From Microbacterium sp. A20 (GTDB taxonomy: Bacteria; Actinomycetota; Actinomycetes; Actinomycetales; Microbacteriaceae): DNA of 45,396 nt. This document shows, one piece after another, positions 24,008-32,796 of the stretch. Where the stretch lies: positions 1-45,396 of the forward strand of contig NZ_SSDF01000032.1 of the NCBI RefSeq assembly GCF_004794515.1, in the 5' to 3' direction. The number at the start of each line of letters is the position of its first letter. The first letter of the stretch is position 1. Below the pieces are notes generated by a model, which saw only the letters and a program-made list of their open reading frames with translations, did no database searches and was not told where the DNA came from. The translations under genes and the position numbers were made by a program.

Positions 24008-25474
24008 TCAGGAGACCGGGATCAGCGTGTACTTGGTGGACAGGTACTCGTGGATGCCCTCGAACCCGCCCTCGCGGCCGACGCCGGACTGCTTGACGCC
24101 GCCGAAGGGGGCCGCGGCGTTGGAGACCACGCCCACGTTGAGTCCCATCATGCCCGTCTCGAGCTTGTCGATCATCCGCTGGCCGCGCTGCAGGTTCTCG
24201 GTGAACACGTACGACACGAGTCCGTACTCGGTGTCGTTCGCGAGGTGCACGGCCTCGTCCTCGGTCTCGAAGGTCGCGATCGCCAGCACCGGGCCGAAGA
24301 TCTCCTCGCGGAGGATGGCACTGCCCGCGACCACGTCGGTGAGCACGGTGGGCTCGTAGAACGTGCCGGTGCCCTCCACGGCCTTGCCGCCGGCGAGCAG
24401 CGTCGCACCACGGTCCACGGCGTCACCGACGAGCTCGCCCGCCTTGGCGACGGCATCCGCGTCGATGAGCGGTCCGATCGCGACGCCCTCTTCGGTGCCG
24501 CGGCCGATCTTCATCCCGTTGACCCGCTCGGTGACCCGCTTGGCGAACTCACCCGCGACGTCCTTGTGCACGATGAAGCGGTTGGCCGCGGTGCACGCCT
24601 GGCCGATGTTGCGGAACTTCGCGGCGAGTGCACCCTCCACGGCCTTGTCCAGGTCGGCGTCGTCGAACACCACGAACGGCGCGTTGCCGCCGAGCTCCAT
24701 CGACACGCGCAGCACGCCCTCGGCCGCCTGCGCGATGAGCTTGCGTCCGACCTCGGTCGATCCGGTGAAGGAGAGCTTGCGCAGACGCGGGTCGGCGATG
24801 ATCGGGGCGGACAGCGCGCTGGACTTCGACGTCTGCACGACGTTGACGACACCGGCAGGGAGCCCTGCCTTCTCGAGCAGCGAGACGAAGAAGATCGTCG
24901 TCAACGGGGTCAGTGCCGGGGGCTTGATGACGACCGTGCAACCCGCCGCGAGTGCCGGGGCGATCTTGCGGGTGGCCATCGCGAAGGGGAAGTTCCACGG
25001 CGTCACGAAGAACGACGGGCCCACCGGACGCTGCGACACGACCATGTGGCCGGTGCCCTCGGGGTTGATGCCGTAGCGGCCGCTGATGCGCACGGCCTCC
25101 TCGCTGAACCAGCGCAGGAACTCGCCGCCGTAGACGACCTCGCCGCGGGCTTCCGCGAGCGGCTTGCCCATCTCGAGCGTCATGAGCAGCGCCAGATCCT
25201 CCTTGTGCTCCTGCACGAGGTCGAACGCCTTGCGGAGGATCTCGCTGCGGACGCGCGGCGCGGTGGCCGCCCACTCGTCCTGAGCGGCGACCGCGGCGTC
25301 GAGGGCACGGATGCCGTCGGCCGGTGTCGCGTCGGCGATGGTCCGGATCACGGAACCGGTCGCCGGGTCCTGCACGTCGAAGGTGCCGCCGGTCTCGCCG
25401 TCGATCCACTGGCCGCCGATGAAGAGGCCGGTGGGGATGCTGTCGAGGAGCGCCTGTTCGGTTTGAGTGCTCAT
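24008..25474 (-). CDS. gabD: Succinate-semialdehyde dehydrogenase, GabD type
   Basis: 488 residues, the E. coli GabD length. TLEMGKPLAEARGEVVYGGEFLRWFSEEAVRI is a strong GabD marker. The catalytic Glu is Glu260 in MELGGNAP and the nucleophile Cys294 in NIGQACTAANRF. FVTPWNFPFAMATRK and APFGGVKQSGVGREGG are the other conserved blocks. It oxidises succinate semialdehyde to succinate with NAD(P), feeding the TCA cycle. It lies 22 bases after the APC permease gene and 25 bases before gabD1. A swap of roles with the next gene (aminobutyraldehyde oxidation) is possible. Confidence 0.9.
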   Translation of the reverse strand: MSTQTEQALLDSIPTGLFIGGQWIDGETGGTFDVQDPATGSVIRTIADATPADGIRALDAAVAAQDEWAATAPRVRSEILRKAFDLVQEHKEDLALLMTLEMGKPLAEARGEVVYGGEFLRWFSEEAVRISGRYGINPEGTGHMVVSQRPVGPSFFVTPWNFPFAMATRKIAPALAAGCTVVIKPPALTPLTTIFFVSLLEKAGLPAGVVNVVQTSKSSALSAPIIADPRLRKLSFTGSTEVGRKLIAQAAEGVLRVSMELGGNAPFVVFDDADLDKAVEGALAAKFRNIGQACTAANRFIVHKDVAGEFAKRVTERVNGMKIGRGTEEGVAIGPLIDADAVAKAGELVGDAVDRGATLLAGGKAVEGTGTFYEPTVLTDVVAGSAILREEIFGPVLAIATFETEDEAVHLANDTEYGLVSYVFTENLQRGQRMIDKLETGMMGLNVGVVSNAAAPFGGVKQSGVGREGGFEGIHEYLSTKYTLIPVS

Positions 25475-25496
25475 GATTCTCTTTCTGTGAGGAGGG

Positions 25497-27044
25497 CTAT
25501 GCGCGCTTGCGTCGGCTGGGCGGTGCGTCGATGCCCAGCGTCTGGCCGCGGAAGAAGGCGGGCCGACGGACCGCGTTCCAGATCATGACCGCGATGCCGA
25601 CGACGATGATCAGCATCCCGAGGATGAAGACGATGCCGACCCCGCCGATCTGCGATCCGGAGCCGTATTCCGGGTCCATCGAGTCGATCAGGGTCGTGAA
25701 GAACAGCACCGCGAGGATCGCGCCGCCGACGAGCGGGAAGAGGAATGTGAAGAAGAAGTTCCGCGTCGAGTCGAACCACTGCTTGCGGAAATACCAGACG
25801 CACGCGAACGCGGTGATCCCGTAGTAGAAGCAGATCATCATGCCGAGGGTGAGGATGGTGTCCCACAGCGTGTCCTCGCTGACCACGCGCATCACGGCGT
25901 AGAACGCGGAGGCCACGATCGCCGAGACGATGGTCGCGTACCCGGGGGTGAAGAAGCGGGGGCTGACCCTCGCGAACGCCTTCGGCAGGGCGCCGTAGTG
26001 CCCCATCGCCAGCAGGGTCCGCGCGGGACCCACGAACGTGGACTGCAGCGACGACGCCGAGCTGGTCAACACCGCCAGCGACACCAGGAAGGCCAGCGGT
26101 CCGAGGATCGGTCCGGAGAGGTGGAAGAAAACGTTCTCCTGGATGTCTTCGTTGCCGAGCCCCAGCGCCCCGGTGCCGACGCCGGCGAACATGATCATCG
26201 CGACCGCGAGCAGCAGGTACAGCGAGACGATCGTCAGCACCGTCACGGTGGCCGCGCGGCCCGGCGTCTTCTCAGGGTCCTTGGTCTCCTCGTTCATGGT
26301 GAGCGTGACGTCCCAGCCCCAGAAGATGAAGATCGAGAGCGAGAGACCGGCGGCGACCGCGCTGAAGGAGGAGATCGCGAACGGGTTGAACCAGTTCAGG
26401 TCGAACGGCTGGTAGTCGAAGCCGTTGCCGTTCACCGCCTGCACGATGGCAGCGACGGCGAAGAACACCAGCACGAGGATCTGGAAGCTGACGAGCCAGT
26501 ACTGCAGCTTCTGCGTCGTCTGCATGTCGCGATATGAGATCCACGTCGCCCCGAGCATGAACAGCAGGCAGACGCCGATGTTGATCCAGGTGACACCGGC
26601 GAGGTCGCCGATCTCCGGATTTCCGGTGATCTGCGACAGCAGAAGGAAGAGGAAGTCGACCGCGACGCCGGCGAGGTTCGACAGCACCAGGATCGTCGCG
26701 ACGACCAGACCCCAGCCGGCCATCCAGCCGACCCACGGGCCGAACGCGCGGGCCGCCCAGGTGAAGGACGTGCCGGAGTCCGGCATCCGGTTGTTGAGCT
26801 CGCGGTAGCCGAAGGCGACGAGGAGCATCGGGATGAAGCCGACGAGGATGATCGCCGGGATCTGGGCTCCGACCTCGGATGCCGTGGGGCCGACGGCGGC
26901 GGTGAAGGTGTAGGCGGGGGCGATGCACGAGATGCCGATCACGACCGCGCCGATCAGGCCGACCGTTCCGGCGCTCAGACCTTTGGTGGAGATGCCGGTC
27001 GTGACACCGGATTCGGGCTCCGTCGCCCGGTTCGTGCTGCTCAT
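25497..27044 (-). CDS. APC-family amino-acid/polyamine permease
   Basis: 515 residues, about 12 membrane helices. The first helix GTVGLIGAVVIGISCIAPAYTFTAAVG contains the unwound G-x-G-type substrate segment of APC carriers. IPMLLVAFGYRELNNRMPDSGTSFTWAARAFGPWVGWMAGWG is the conserved TM2-TM3 region. From its operon it should import putrescine, GABA or a related amine. Start ATG 27044 overlaps the universal stress protein stop by one base (TGATG-type), so it is coupled to it. Confidence 0.9.
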   Translation of the reverse strand: MSSTNRATEPESGVTTGISTKGLSAGTVGLIGAVVIGISCIAPAYTFTAAVGPTASEVGAQIPAIILVGFIPMLLVAFGYRELNNRMPDSGTSFTWAARAFGPWVGWMAGWGLVVATILVLSNLAGVAVDFLFLLLSQITGNPEIGDLAGVTWINIGVCLLFMLGATWISYRDMQTTQKLQYWLVSFQILVLVFFAVAAIVQAVNGNGFDYQPFDLNWFNPFAISSFSAVAAGLSLSIFIFWGWDVTLTMNEETKDPEKTPGRAATVTVLTIVSLYLLLAVAMIMFAGVGTGALGLGNEDIQENVFFHLSGPILGPLAFLVSLAVLTSSASSLQSTFVGPARTLLAMGHYGALPKAFARVSPRFFTPGYATIVSAIVASAFYAVMRVVSEDTLWDTILTLGMMICFYYGITAFACVWYFRKQWFDSTRNFFFTFLFPLVGGAILAVLFFTTLIDSMDPEYGSGSQIGGVGIVFILGMLIIVVGIAVMIWNAVRRPAFFRGQTLGIDAPPSRRKRA

Positions 27045-27928
27045 CAGCGGTCTCCTGCTTCGTTGCGGGTACGCGGGACGACGATCATGGGAACGGGCAG
27101 CTCGTGCAGCATCTTCGCCGCCGTGGAGCCCAGGAACAGACGGCGCGGTTGCGCCAGCCTGCTGGAGCCGACCAGGACGACCTCGCCCGGAAGCCAGGAG
27201 AGGTGGGCGACGGCGTCTTCGACGGAGTCGCCCGGTGCCTGTTCGACCGCGGCGGAACGGCCGTCGGGCAGCAGTTCCGACGCGACCGCGAGCACCTCCT
27301 GGCCGTGCGTGTCACCGACCGTGCGGATCGCTCCGGTGTCGAGTCCCGGGGGCACGTCGAAGGGCACGAGGGACACGAGCCGCAGGTCGACGCCGCTGTC
27401 CGCCGCGAGCGCCACGGCCTCGTCGAGGAGGGCATCGGCACCCGGCCGGGACCCGACGGCGACCGTGACGCGCGGCAGGATGTGATCGTCCTGCTGGGCG
27501 ACGCCGACGGGTGCGAGCGCGACGGGGATCGTCGACGAGTGCAGCAGCTCGGAGGCGACGCTGCCGAGCCGGTGACGGCCGAAGATGCCCCCGCCCGCGG
27601 CGCCGATGACGATCACCCGCGCGCCGAATTCCTCACCGGCGGCGATCAGCCCCTCGGCGAACGACTCGGCGAAGCGCACGTGACCGCTGCGGGTGAGCTC
27701 CTGAGGGAGCCGGACCACAGCGTCCGCGAGCCACTTCCTCGCCTGCGATCTGAGGTGCTCCTCATACGCGCGCTCGGGCGGAACGGCCGCACTGCGCGTG
27801 CCCTCGTTCGGCAGCACGATCACGAGGTGCAGGGTCGCACCGAGGCTGCGGGCGAGCCGGGCGCCGAGCGCCGCGGCATCCGCTCCCGCATCCGTCGCCG
27901 TGTATCCGACGACGACAGAGCCGGTCAT
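27044..27928 (-). CDS. Universal stress protein, tandem UspA domains
   Basis: 294 residues made of two UspA domains (about 1-140 and 150-290). Each has the ATP-binding pattern G-x2-G-x9-G-S: VIGAAGGGIFGRHRLGS in the first and VLVGSSRLAQPRRLFLGS in the second. Start and stop each overlap the neighbour by one base, so it is locked in the operon between putrescine oxidase and the permease. Usp proteins often modulate adjacent transporters; here it may control the APC permease. That link is inference from position. Confidence 0.9.
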   Translation of the reverse strand: MTGSVVVGYTATDAGADAAALGARLARSLGATLHLVIVLPNEGTRSAAVPPERAYEEHLRSQARKWLADAVVRLPQELTRSGHVRFAESFAEGLIAAGEEFGARVIVIGAAGGGIFGRHRLGSVASELLHSSTIPVALAPVGVAQQDDHILPRVTVAVGSRPGADALLDEAVALAADSGVDLRLVSLVPFDVPPGLDTGAIRTVGDTHGQEVLAVASELLPDGRSAAVEQAPGDSVEDAVAHLSWLPGEVVLVGSSRLAQPRRLFLGSTAAKMLHELPVPMIVVPRTRNEAGDR

Positions 27929-29331
27929 CAGCTGCCGCTCTCAGCGGAGCCCGTGTCACGGCTCGCGTCGACGATGTTCGATGCCACGAGGTGACCCATG
28001 CGGATCGCCCCGTCGACGTGCTGGTATCCGGCGCCGGCCATGTCGCTGCAGGCGAAGTGGATCGGCCCGACCGCGGTGCGGAGGTCGGCGCCGTAGCGGT
28101 GCAGACCGCCCATGTCGAAGCTCGCGGCGTACGCGCCCCGCGTCCACTCCTCGCTGCCCCAGTCGCTCTCGTAGTAGACGACGGGGTTCTTGGCCTCGGG
28201 GCCGTAGTAGTGCGAGAGCGACTCGAGGATGCGCTCCTTGCGCTCCTCGGCCGAGAGCTCGAACACGCCGTCGGCGTTGGCATCGGAGACGAAGCCGACG
28301 AGGGTGCCGCGCTCGTCGCCGTGGTTGGTGTTGTCATAGGCCTCGTGCGAGAGCTCGTACGGGCTGAAGGCGGTGCCGCTGAGGCCCTGCTCGCGCCAGA
28401 ACGGCCGGTCGTACACGGCGTGCACCTTGATGACGAACCCCATCGACAGGTGCTGGTGCAACTGGTGCTGTCGGCGCGGCAGCGGCGGGTCGAAAGCGAT
28501 GCGGCTGTAGAGCACCGGCGCGTGCGCGAGGATCGCGTGGCGGGCGCGCACCGTGTGCTCGTCGGTGGTGGCCACCACAGCCTGGGTCCCTGAGCCCGTC
28601 GAAGGGTCCGACCATTCCAGGCTGCGCACGGGCTGGTTCAGCAGCACGTCGTCGCCGAGGCGCTCCGCGAGCCGCAGCGGAACCTGCTGCAGTCCGCCGA
28701 CCACGCGCTTGTCGAGGATGAAGTCCGCGTCGACGAGGTTCGAGTACGACCCGGCGGATGCCGCCATCAGCAGCGACTGCAGCAGCGAGAAGGAGTGCGT
28801 GGGCTTGGTGAGCATCGCCGACCCCGTGGCGAAGGCCAGGTTGCGCACGGCCTCGTCGTCGTCGGTCTGCGAGCGCAGCCAGGCGTCCCAGGTGATCGTG
28901 TCCCAGTCTTCGGCGTTGGGGTGGGCCCAGGGACGGTCCGGGTCGATCTCGGCGACCAGCGCGTCGAGGATCTCGGTGATCCTGGCGATCTCGGCCTCGG
29001 TCTCCGGCGACACCGGGAACATCTCGCCGGTGAAGCGGTGTGCCTGTCCGTCGGGGCCGACGTAGACGCTGTCGCCTTCGCGGTAGCGGCTGTACGTCTC
29101 GAGCCCCAGCTCCTCGATCGTGTCCTTGAGCGCGTCCTGGTCGGGCGAGACCCACTGGCCGCCGATCTCGAGCATGGCGCCCTCGATGACGTCGGTCCAC
29201 AGGCGCCCGCCGACGCGGTCGCGGGCCTCCAGCACGGCGACCGACAGGCCGGCCTTGCGGAGGTCGTTCGCCGCCGTGAGCCCTGCGGCTCCGGCACCGA
29301 CGATCAGTACGTCGCGAGTGATCTCAGCCAT
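27928..29331 (-). CDS. puo: Putrescine oxidase (flavin amine oxidase)
   Basis: 467 residues. The FAD motif is VLIVGAGAAGLTAANDLRKAGLSVAVLEARDRVGGR. Further blocks (EIGGQWVSPDQ, LMAASAGSYSNLVDADFILDKRVVGG, PPLPRRQHQLHQHLSMGFVIKVHAVY, YDNTNHGDERGTLVGFVSD, YYESDWGSEEWTRGAYAASFD) closely match what I remember of Rhodococcus putrescine oxidase. It oxidises putrescine to 4-aminobutyraldehyde, NH3 and H2O2. ATG 29331 follows GAAGGAG. Oddity: residues encoded at 28584-28609 (within DPSTGSGTQ) derive from a dispersed repeat that seems to have inserted in frame in a surface loop before the second FAD-domain segment. Confidence 0.88.
   Translation of the reverse strand: MAEITRDVLIVGAGAAGLTAANDLRKAGLSVAVLEARDRVGGRLWTDVIEGAMLEIGGQWVSPDQDALKDTIEELGLETYSRYREGDSVYVGPDGQAHRFTGEMFPVSPETEAEIARITEILDALVAEIDPDRPWAHPNAEDWDTITWDAWLRSQTDDDEAVRNLAFATGSAMLTKPTHSFSLLQSLLMAASAGSYSNLVDADFILDKRVVGGLQQVPLRLAERLGDDVLLNQPVRSLEWSDPSTGSGTQAVVATTDEHTVRARHAILAHAPVLYSRIAFDPPLPRRQHQLHQHLSMGFVIKVHAVYDRPFWREQGLSGTAFSPYELSHEAYDNTNHGDERGTLVGFVSDANADGVFELSAEERKERILESLSHYYGPEAKNPVVYYESDWGSEEWTRGAYAASFDMGGLHRYGADLRTAVGPIHFACSDMAGAGYQHVDGAIRMGHLVASNIVDASRDTGSAESGS
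28584..28609. repeat. CTGAGC-CCGTCGAAG dispersed repeat, copy 2 (intragenic)
   Basis: GGGTCCCTGAGC followed by CCGTCGAAGGGTCC, with GGACCC/GGGTCC-like ends, lies inside puo and is translated in frame as part of DPSTGSGTQ. Same core as at 10769-10793. Confidence 0.65.
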
Positions 29332-29360
29332 CTGCAACTCCTTCGTTGGGGGAAGTAGTG

Positions 29361-29401
29361 CCGGTCGCGACCCGAAATCCCCCGATCGGGGTCGCGACCG
29401 G
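29361..29401. terminator. Hairpin between gabT and puo
   Basis: CCGGTCGCGACCC / GGGTCGCGACCGG, 13-base perfect arms with a 15-base loop, lies nine bases after the gabT stop. It could end or attenuate the gabT transcript and lower expression of the genes downstream. It shares CCGGTCGC with the dispersed hairpin family at 13552 and 22547 but the rest of the arm differs. Confidence 0.6.
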
Positions 29402-29410
29402 ACAGGGGGG

Positions 29411-30772
29411 TCAGGCCGCGGCGAGCGCCGCGGCGACGATGTCGAGTCCCTCGTTCAGCAGATCGTCGCCGATCGAGAGCGGGGGGAGGAAGCGGATGAC
29501 GTTCCCGTAGGTTCCGCAGGTGAGGACGACGACGCCCTGGGCGATGCACGCCTTCGCGACGGCGGCCGTGAGGGCGGCATCCGGAGCCTTGGTCTCGGGA
29601 TCGACGAACTCGGCGGCGATCATCGCACCGTGTCCGCGGACGTCGCCGACGCGCGGGTCGTTCTGCTGGATCGCGGTGAGACGCTCCGTGAGGATCACGC
29701 CGATCTCCCGGGCGCGCTCGATCACGCCGTCGTTCTCGAACACGTCGATGGACGCGAGGGCGGCGGCGCAGGCGATCGGGTTGCCGCCGTAGGTGCCGCC
29801 GAGGCCGCCGGAGTGCGAGGCGTCCATGATCTCGGAGCGACCGGTGACCGCCGCGAGCGGGAGGCCGCCGGCGATGCCCTTTGCCGTGGTGATCAGGTCG
29901 GGCTCGATGCCGAAGATCTCGCTCGCGAACATGTGCCCGGTGCGGGCGAAGCCGGTCTGCACCTCGTCGGCGATGAAGACGACCCCGTTCGCGCGGCACC
30001 AGTCGACGATCGCCGGCAGGAAGCCGTCGGCCGGGACGATGAAGCCGCCCTCGCCCTGGATCGGCTCGATGATGACCGCGGCGAGGTTGTCTGCGCCGAT
30101 CTGCTTCTCGAGCTGGAGGATGACGCGGGCGGCAGCCTCACGGCCGTCGAGCCCGTCGCGGAACGGGTACGACATCGGAGCGCGGTACACCTCGGGGGCG
30201 AACGGGCCGAAACCGCTCTTGTACGGCATCGACTTGGCGGTGAGCGCCATGGTCAGGTTCGTGCGGCCGTGGTAGCCGTGGTCGAAGGCGACGACCGCCT
30301 GACGGCCGGTGTGCTTGCGGGCGATCTTGATCGCGTTCTCGACGGCCTCTGCTCCCGAGTTGAACAGGGCGCTCTTCTTCGCGAAGTCACCGGGGGTGAC
30401 GCGGTTGAGGGCCTCGGCGACGCCGACGTACGACTCGTAGGGCGAGATCATGAAGCAGGTGTGGGTGAACTGCGCGGCCTGCGCCGCCACGGCTGCGGCG
30501 ACCTTCGGGTGCGCGTTGCCGACCGTGGTCACCGCGATGCCGGAGCCGAGGTCGATGAGCGAGTTGCCGTCGGCGTCGACGATCACTCCGCCGCCGGCGG
30601 CCACGGCCGCGATCGGCACGGTGTGGCCCACACCGGCTGCGACGGCATCGGCCTTGCGTGCGAGGATCTCGGCCGAGCGAGGGCCGGGAAGGTCCGTGAC
30701 CAGGCGACGCTCCTGCGGGAGGTCGGGTCCACCGAGAGGGACTGCGGGTGCTGCGGTGTCGAGGAGTGCCAT
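29411..30772 (-). CDS. gabT: 4-aminobutyrate aminotransferase
   Basis: 453 residues of the class-III PLP aminotransferases. The PLP lysine is Lys298 in LITTAKGIAGG. The cofactor-phosphate region is FNSGAEAVENAIKIARKHTGR, the Asp is in FIADEVQTGFARTG, and EPIQGEGGFIVP is the substrate loop. It transfers the amino group of GABA to 2-oxoglutarate, giving succinate semialdehyde and glutamate. It is the first gene of the putrescine/GABA operon and is divergent from the PucR regulator. ATG 30772 has TACGCT seven bases upstream (30780-30785), a leaderless arrangement. Confidence 0.93.
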   Translation of the reverse strand: MALLDTAAPAVPLGGPDLPQERRLVTDLPGPRSAEILARKADAVAAGVGHTVPIAAVAAGGGVIVDADGNSLIDLGSGIAVTTVGNAHPKVAAAVAAQAAQFTHTCFMISPYESYVGVAEALNRVTPGDFAKKSALFNSGAEAVENAIKIARKHTGRQAVVAFDHGYHGRTNLTMALTAKSMPYKSGFGPFAPEVYRAPMSYPFRDGLDGREAAARVILQLEKQIGADNLAAVIIEPIQGEGGFIVPADGFLPAIVDWCRANGVVFIADEVQTGFARTGHMFASEIFGIEPDLITTAKGIAGGLPLAAVTGRSEIMDASHSGGLGGTYGGNPIACAAALASIDVFENDGVIERAREIGVILTERLTAIQQNDPRVGDVRGHGAMIAAEFVDPETKAPDAALTAAVAKACIAQGVVVLTCGTYGNVIRFLPPLSIGDDLLNEGLDIVAAALAAA

Positions 30773-30779
30773 GTTCGCG

Positions 30780-30785
30780 AGCGTA
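30780..30785 (-). promoter_or_regulatory. -10 element of leaderless gabT
   Basis: TACGCT on the minus strand ends seven bases before the gabT ATG. No -35 box is evident, which would fit an activator-dependent promoter served by the TGTACA sites upstream. Confidence 0.45.
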
Positions 30786-30818
30786 CGGCCGCGACCGAGA
30801 CCCTCGCACTCGCCGACT

Positions 30819-30854
30819 TGTACAATCTAAGCAGGCTCTTCGCCACACTGTACA
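30819..30854. promoter_or_regulatory. Paired TGTACA sites between gabT and pucR
   Basis: Two perfect TGTACA hexamers at 30819-30824 and 30849-30854 are exactly 30 bases apart, about three helical turns, in the 97-base gap between divergent gabT and the PucR gene. Candidate binding sites for the PucR regulator. Confidence 0.55.
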
Positions 30855-30869
30855 TCCGGGAGATCGGTC

Positions 30870-32378
30870 ATGGCCGTCACTGAACATCCGACCCTGCGGG
30901 CGCTGCTTCACCGTCGCGATCTCGGGCTCGTGCTCGTGCCGCTCGAGGACGACCTGCCGGAAGGCGCGCTCGACCGCCCGCTGCGCTGGGTGCACAGCTC
31001 GGATCTCGCCGATCCGACCCCGTTCCTCTCCGAGGACCTGGCGCTGCTGACCACCGGCACCCAGTTCGACGACGCCGTCGACATCGACACGTATGTCGCC
31101 CGCCTCGCCGATCGCGGCATCCTCGGACTCGGCTTCGGCACCGAGGTGCACCGCTCCGGCATTCCGGAGGAGCTCGTCGTCGCTTGCGCGGAGAGAGGGA
31201 TCCCCCTGTTCTCGGTGCCGTATCGCACCCCGTTCATCGCTGTCGCCCGCGCACACGCCGAGGCGATCGCCGCCCAGGCGTACTCGCGCCGGTCGTGGGC
31301 ACTGGACGCCCAGCGCGCACTCGCACTCGCGGCGCTGCGCCCGAGCGGACTCGAAGCGACCATCGCAGAGCTCGGACGACGATTGGGGGTCTGGGCGGGC
31401 ATGTTCGACGCGGCGGGAGCGGTGATCGCCTCGCATCCTCGCGACCGATTGGATGCCGCGGTCCGCGACGCACTGGGCGAGCGTGTGATGGACATCCTCA
31501 CCCGCGGTCTCGAGGCAGGGCAGTCCCTCACTCTCGGGGAGAGCACCTTCATGCTGTTCACCGTGGGGCGCGGGGGCCACCTGCGCGGGGTGCTCGCCCT
31601 GGCGGTCGACGCGCTCGACCCCGAGGCACGCTCGGTGGTCACCTCGGTGATCGCGATGGCCGGACTCGCGATGGAGCAGAGCGAGCAGCTCGCCAGGAGC
31701 CGGCGGCGGCTGCACGCCCAGCTGCTCGGGTCGCTGCTCACCGACGACCCCACCCTGGCGCGGAGGGTGCTGGGCGGTCTGCCTCCTGCCCCGATCGTCG
31801 TGGCCGTCACCGCGGATGCCCCCGCCGGCCCGCTTTCCGACTGGTGGGAGCGGCACCGCGCCGAACACGGCACCCCGGTCTTCCTCGCCGAGTCCGCGGA
31901 CGGCGTGACGATGTGCATCTCCGCCGGCGAGGATGCCCTGCTCGACGAGGTCGCCACCCGTTTCGGCATCCGCATCGGCGTCTCCGACCCCGACGCCTAC
32001 GACTCGTTCGCCCGTGCGCATGCACAGGCTCTCACGGCGCTCCGCCAGCAGGGGACGCACGGGGTGGCGCGGTACTCCGAGACGGTGGGCTCCCACATCC
32101 TCACCGCGCTCGCCACCGATGAGGCTCGTCTCGTCGCGGAGTCCCGGCTCGCGCCGCTGCGCGAGCATGACGTCCGCACCGGCGCCGAGCTGGAGCGTTC
32201 ACTGCGCACCTGGCTGGAACACGATGCCCGGGCCGAAGCCGCAGCCGCCACCCTCGGCGTGCATCGGCACACCCTGCGCTCCCGCATCGCGCAGGCGAGC
32301 GGCCTGCTCGACATCGATCTGTCGACGTTCCCCGCTCGCGCCGAGCTGTGGACGCTCCTGCAGACCGCCCGGGATTGA
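30870..32378 (+). CDS. PucR-family transcriptional regulator of the GABA/putrescine locus
   Basis: 502 residues. The N-terminal PucR domain (about residues 8-130: RWVHSSDLADPTPFLSEDLALLTTG, then FGTEVHRSGIPEELVVACAERGIPLFSVP) is followed by a central region of the GGDEF-like type. The C-terminal HTH_30 is LEHDARAEAAAATLGVHRHTLRSRIAQASGLLDIDLS (about 448-484). Such proteins activate purine, GABA (GabR/PucR type) or polyamine catabolism in response to the substrate. ATG 30870 follows GGGAG. Its divergent position opposite gabT, with paired TGTACA between, makes it the likely local regulator. Confidence 0.88.
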   Translation: MAVTEHPTLRALLHRRDLGLVLVPLEDDLPEGALDRPLRWVHSSDLADPTPFLSEDLALLTTGTQFDDAVDIDTYVARLADRGILGLGFGTEVHRSGIPEELVVACAERGIPLFSVPYRTPFIAVARAHAEAIAAQAYSRRSWALDAQRALALAALRPSGLEATIAELGRRLGVWAGMFDAAGAVIASHPRDRLDAAVRDALGERVMDILTRGLEAGQSLTLGESTFMLFTVGRGGHLRGVLALAVDALDPEARSVVTSVIAMAGLAMEQSEQLARSRRRLHAQLLGSLLTDDPTLARRVLGGLPPAPIVVAVTADAPAGPLSDWWERHRAEHGTPVFLAESADGVTMCISAGEDALLDEVATRFGIRIGVSDPDAYDSFARAHAQALTALRQQGTHGVARYSETVGSHILTALATDEARLVAESRLAPLREHDVRTGAELERSLRTWLEHDARAEAAAATLGVHRHTLRSRIAQASGLLDIDLSTFPARAELWTLLQTARD

Positions 32379-32406
32379 CACCTGCACCGGCCCGCGCGGG
32401 CGATCA

Positions 32407-32437
32407 GCGAGGGGCGGGCGCCCTCCCCGCCCCTCGC
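32407..32437 (+). terminator. Terminator of the PucR-family gene
   Basis: GCGAGGGGCGGG / CCCGCCCCTCGC, 12-base perfect stem with a seven-base loop, 29 bases after the pucR stop. No T-tract follows. Confidence 0.7.
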
Positions 32438-32439
32438 TG

Positions 32440-32600
32440 CCGGACAGCCCCCACAGCCACCCGTTCCATCCCCGGACGACTCCCACAGCCGTCCACATCC
32501 CCAGGACGGCTCCCCCGCCGTCCGCGACCCCGGACAGCCATCCGCGCGGCTCCCACAGCCACCCGTACGGCCCCGCGACCACTCGGACGGCTCCCCCTGG
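32440..32600. repeat. Degenerate C-rich tandem repeat region
   Basis: The gap 32379-32796 has no gene I can support. Its first half repeats variants of CGGAC-N2-C-TCCCACAGCC-ACCCG: CCCACAGCCACCCGT occurs exactly at 32450-32464 and 32552-32566, CTCCCACAGCC at 32480-32490 and 32550-32560, and GGACAGCC/GGACGGCT several times. It looks like decayed tandem duplication. I see nothing in 32600-32796. Confidence 0.6.
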
Positions 32601-32796
32601 CCGACCGCGCAGTCCCCATCACCGGTCGAACGCCCCCATATCCGTTCGCGCCGCCCTTCATCCCGATCGTGCGCAGCCCAGCGGATTCGCTGTGGATCAC
32701 ACTGCTCACGGTCTCGCCCCTTCGTCGGGCGTCGATCGCCCTCTGCCACCCTCGCTCAGGAGGAAGACGGCCGTAGGGCCCTTCGTCCCTCGACCG

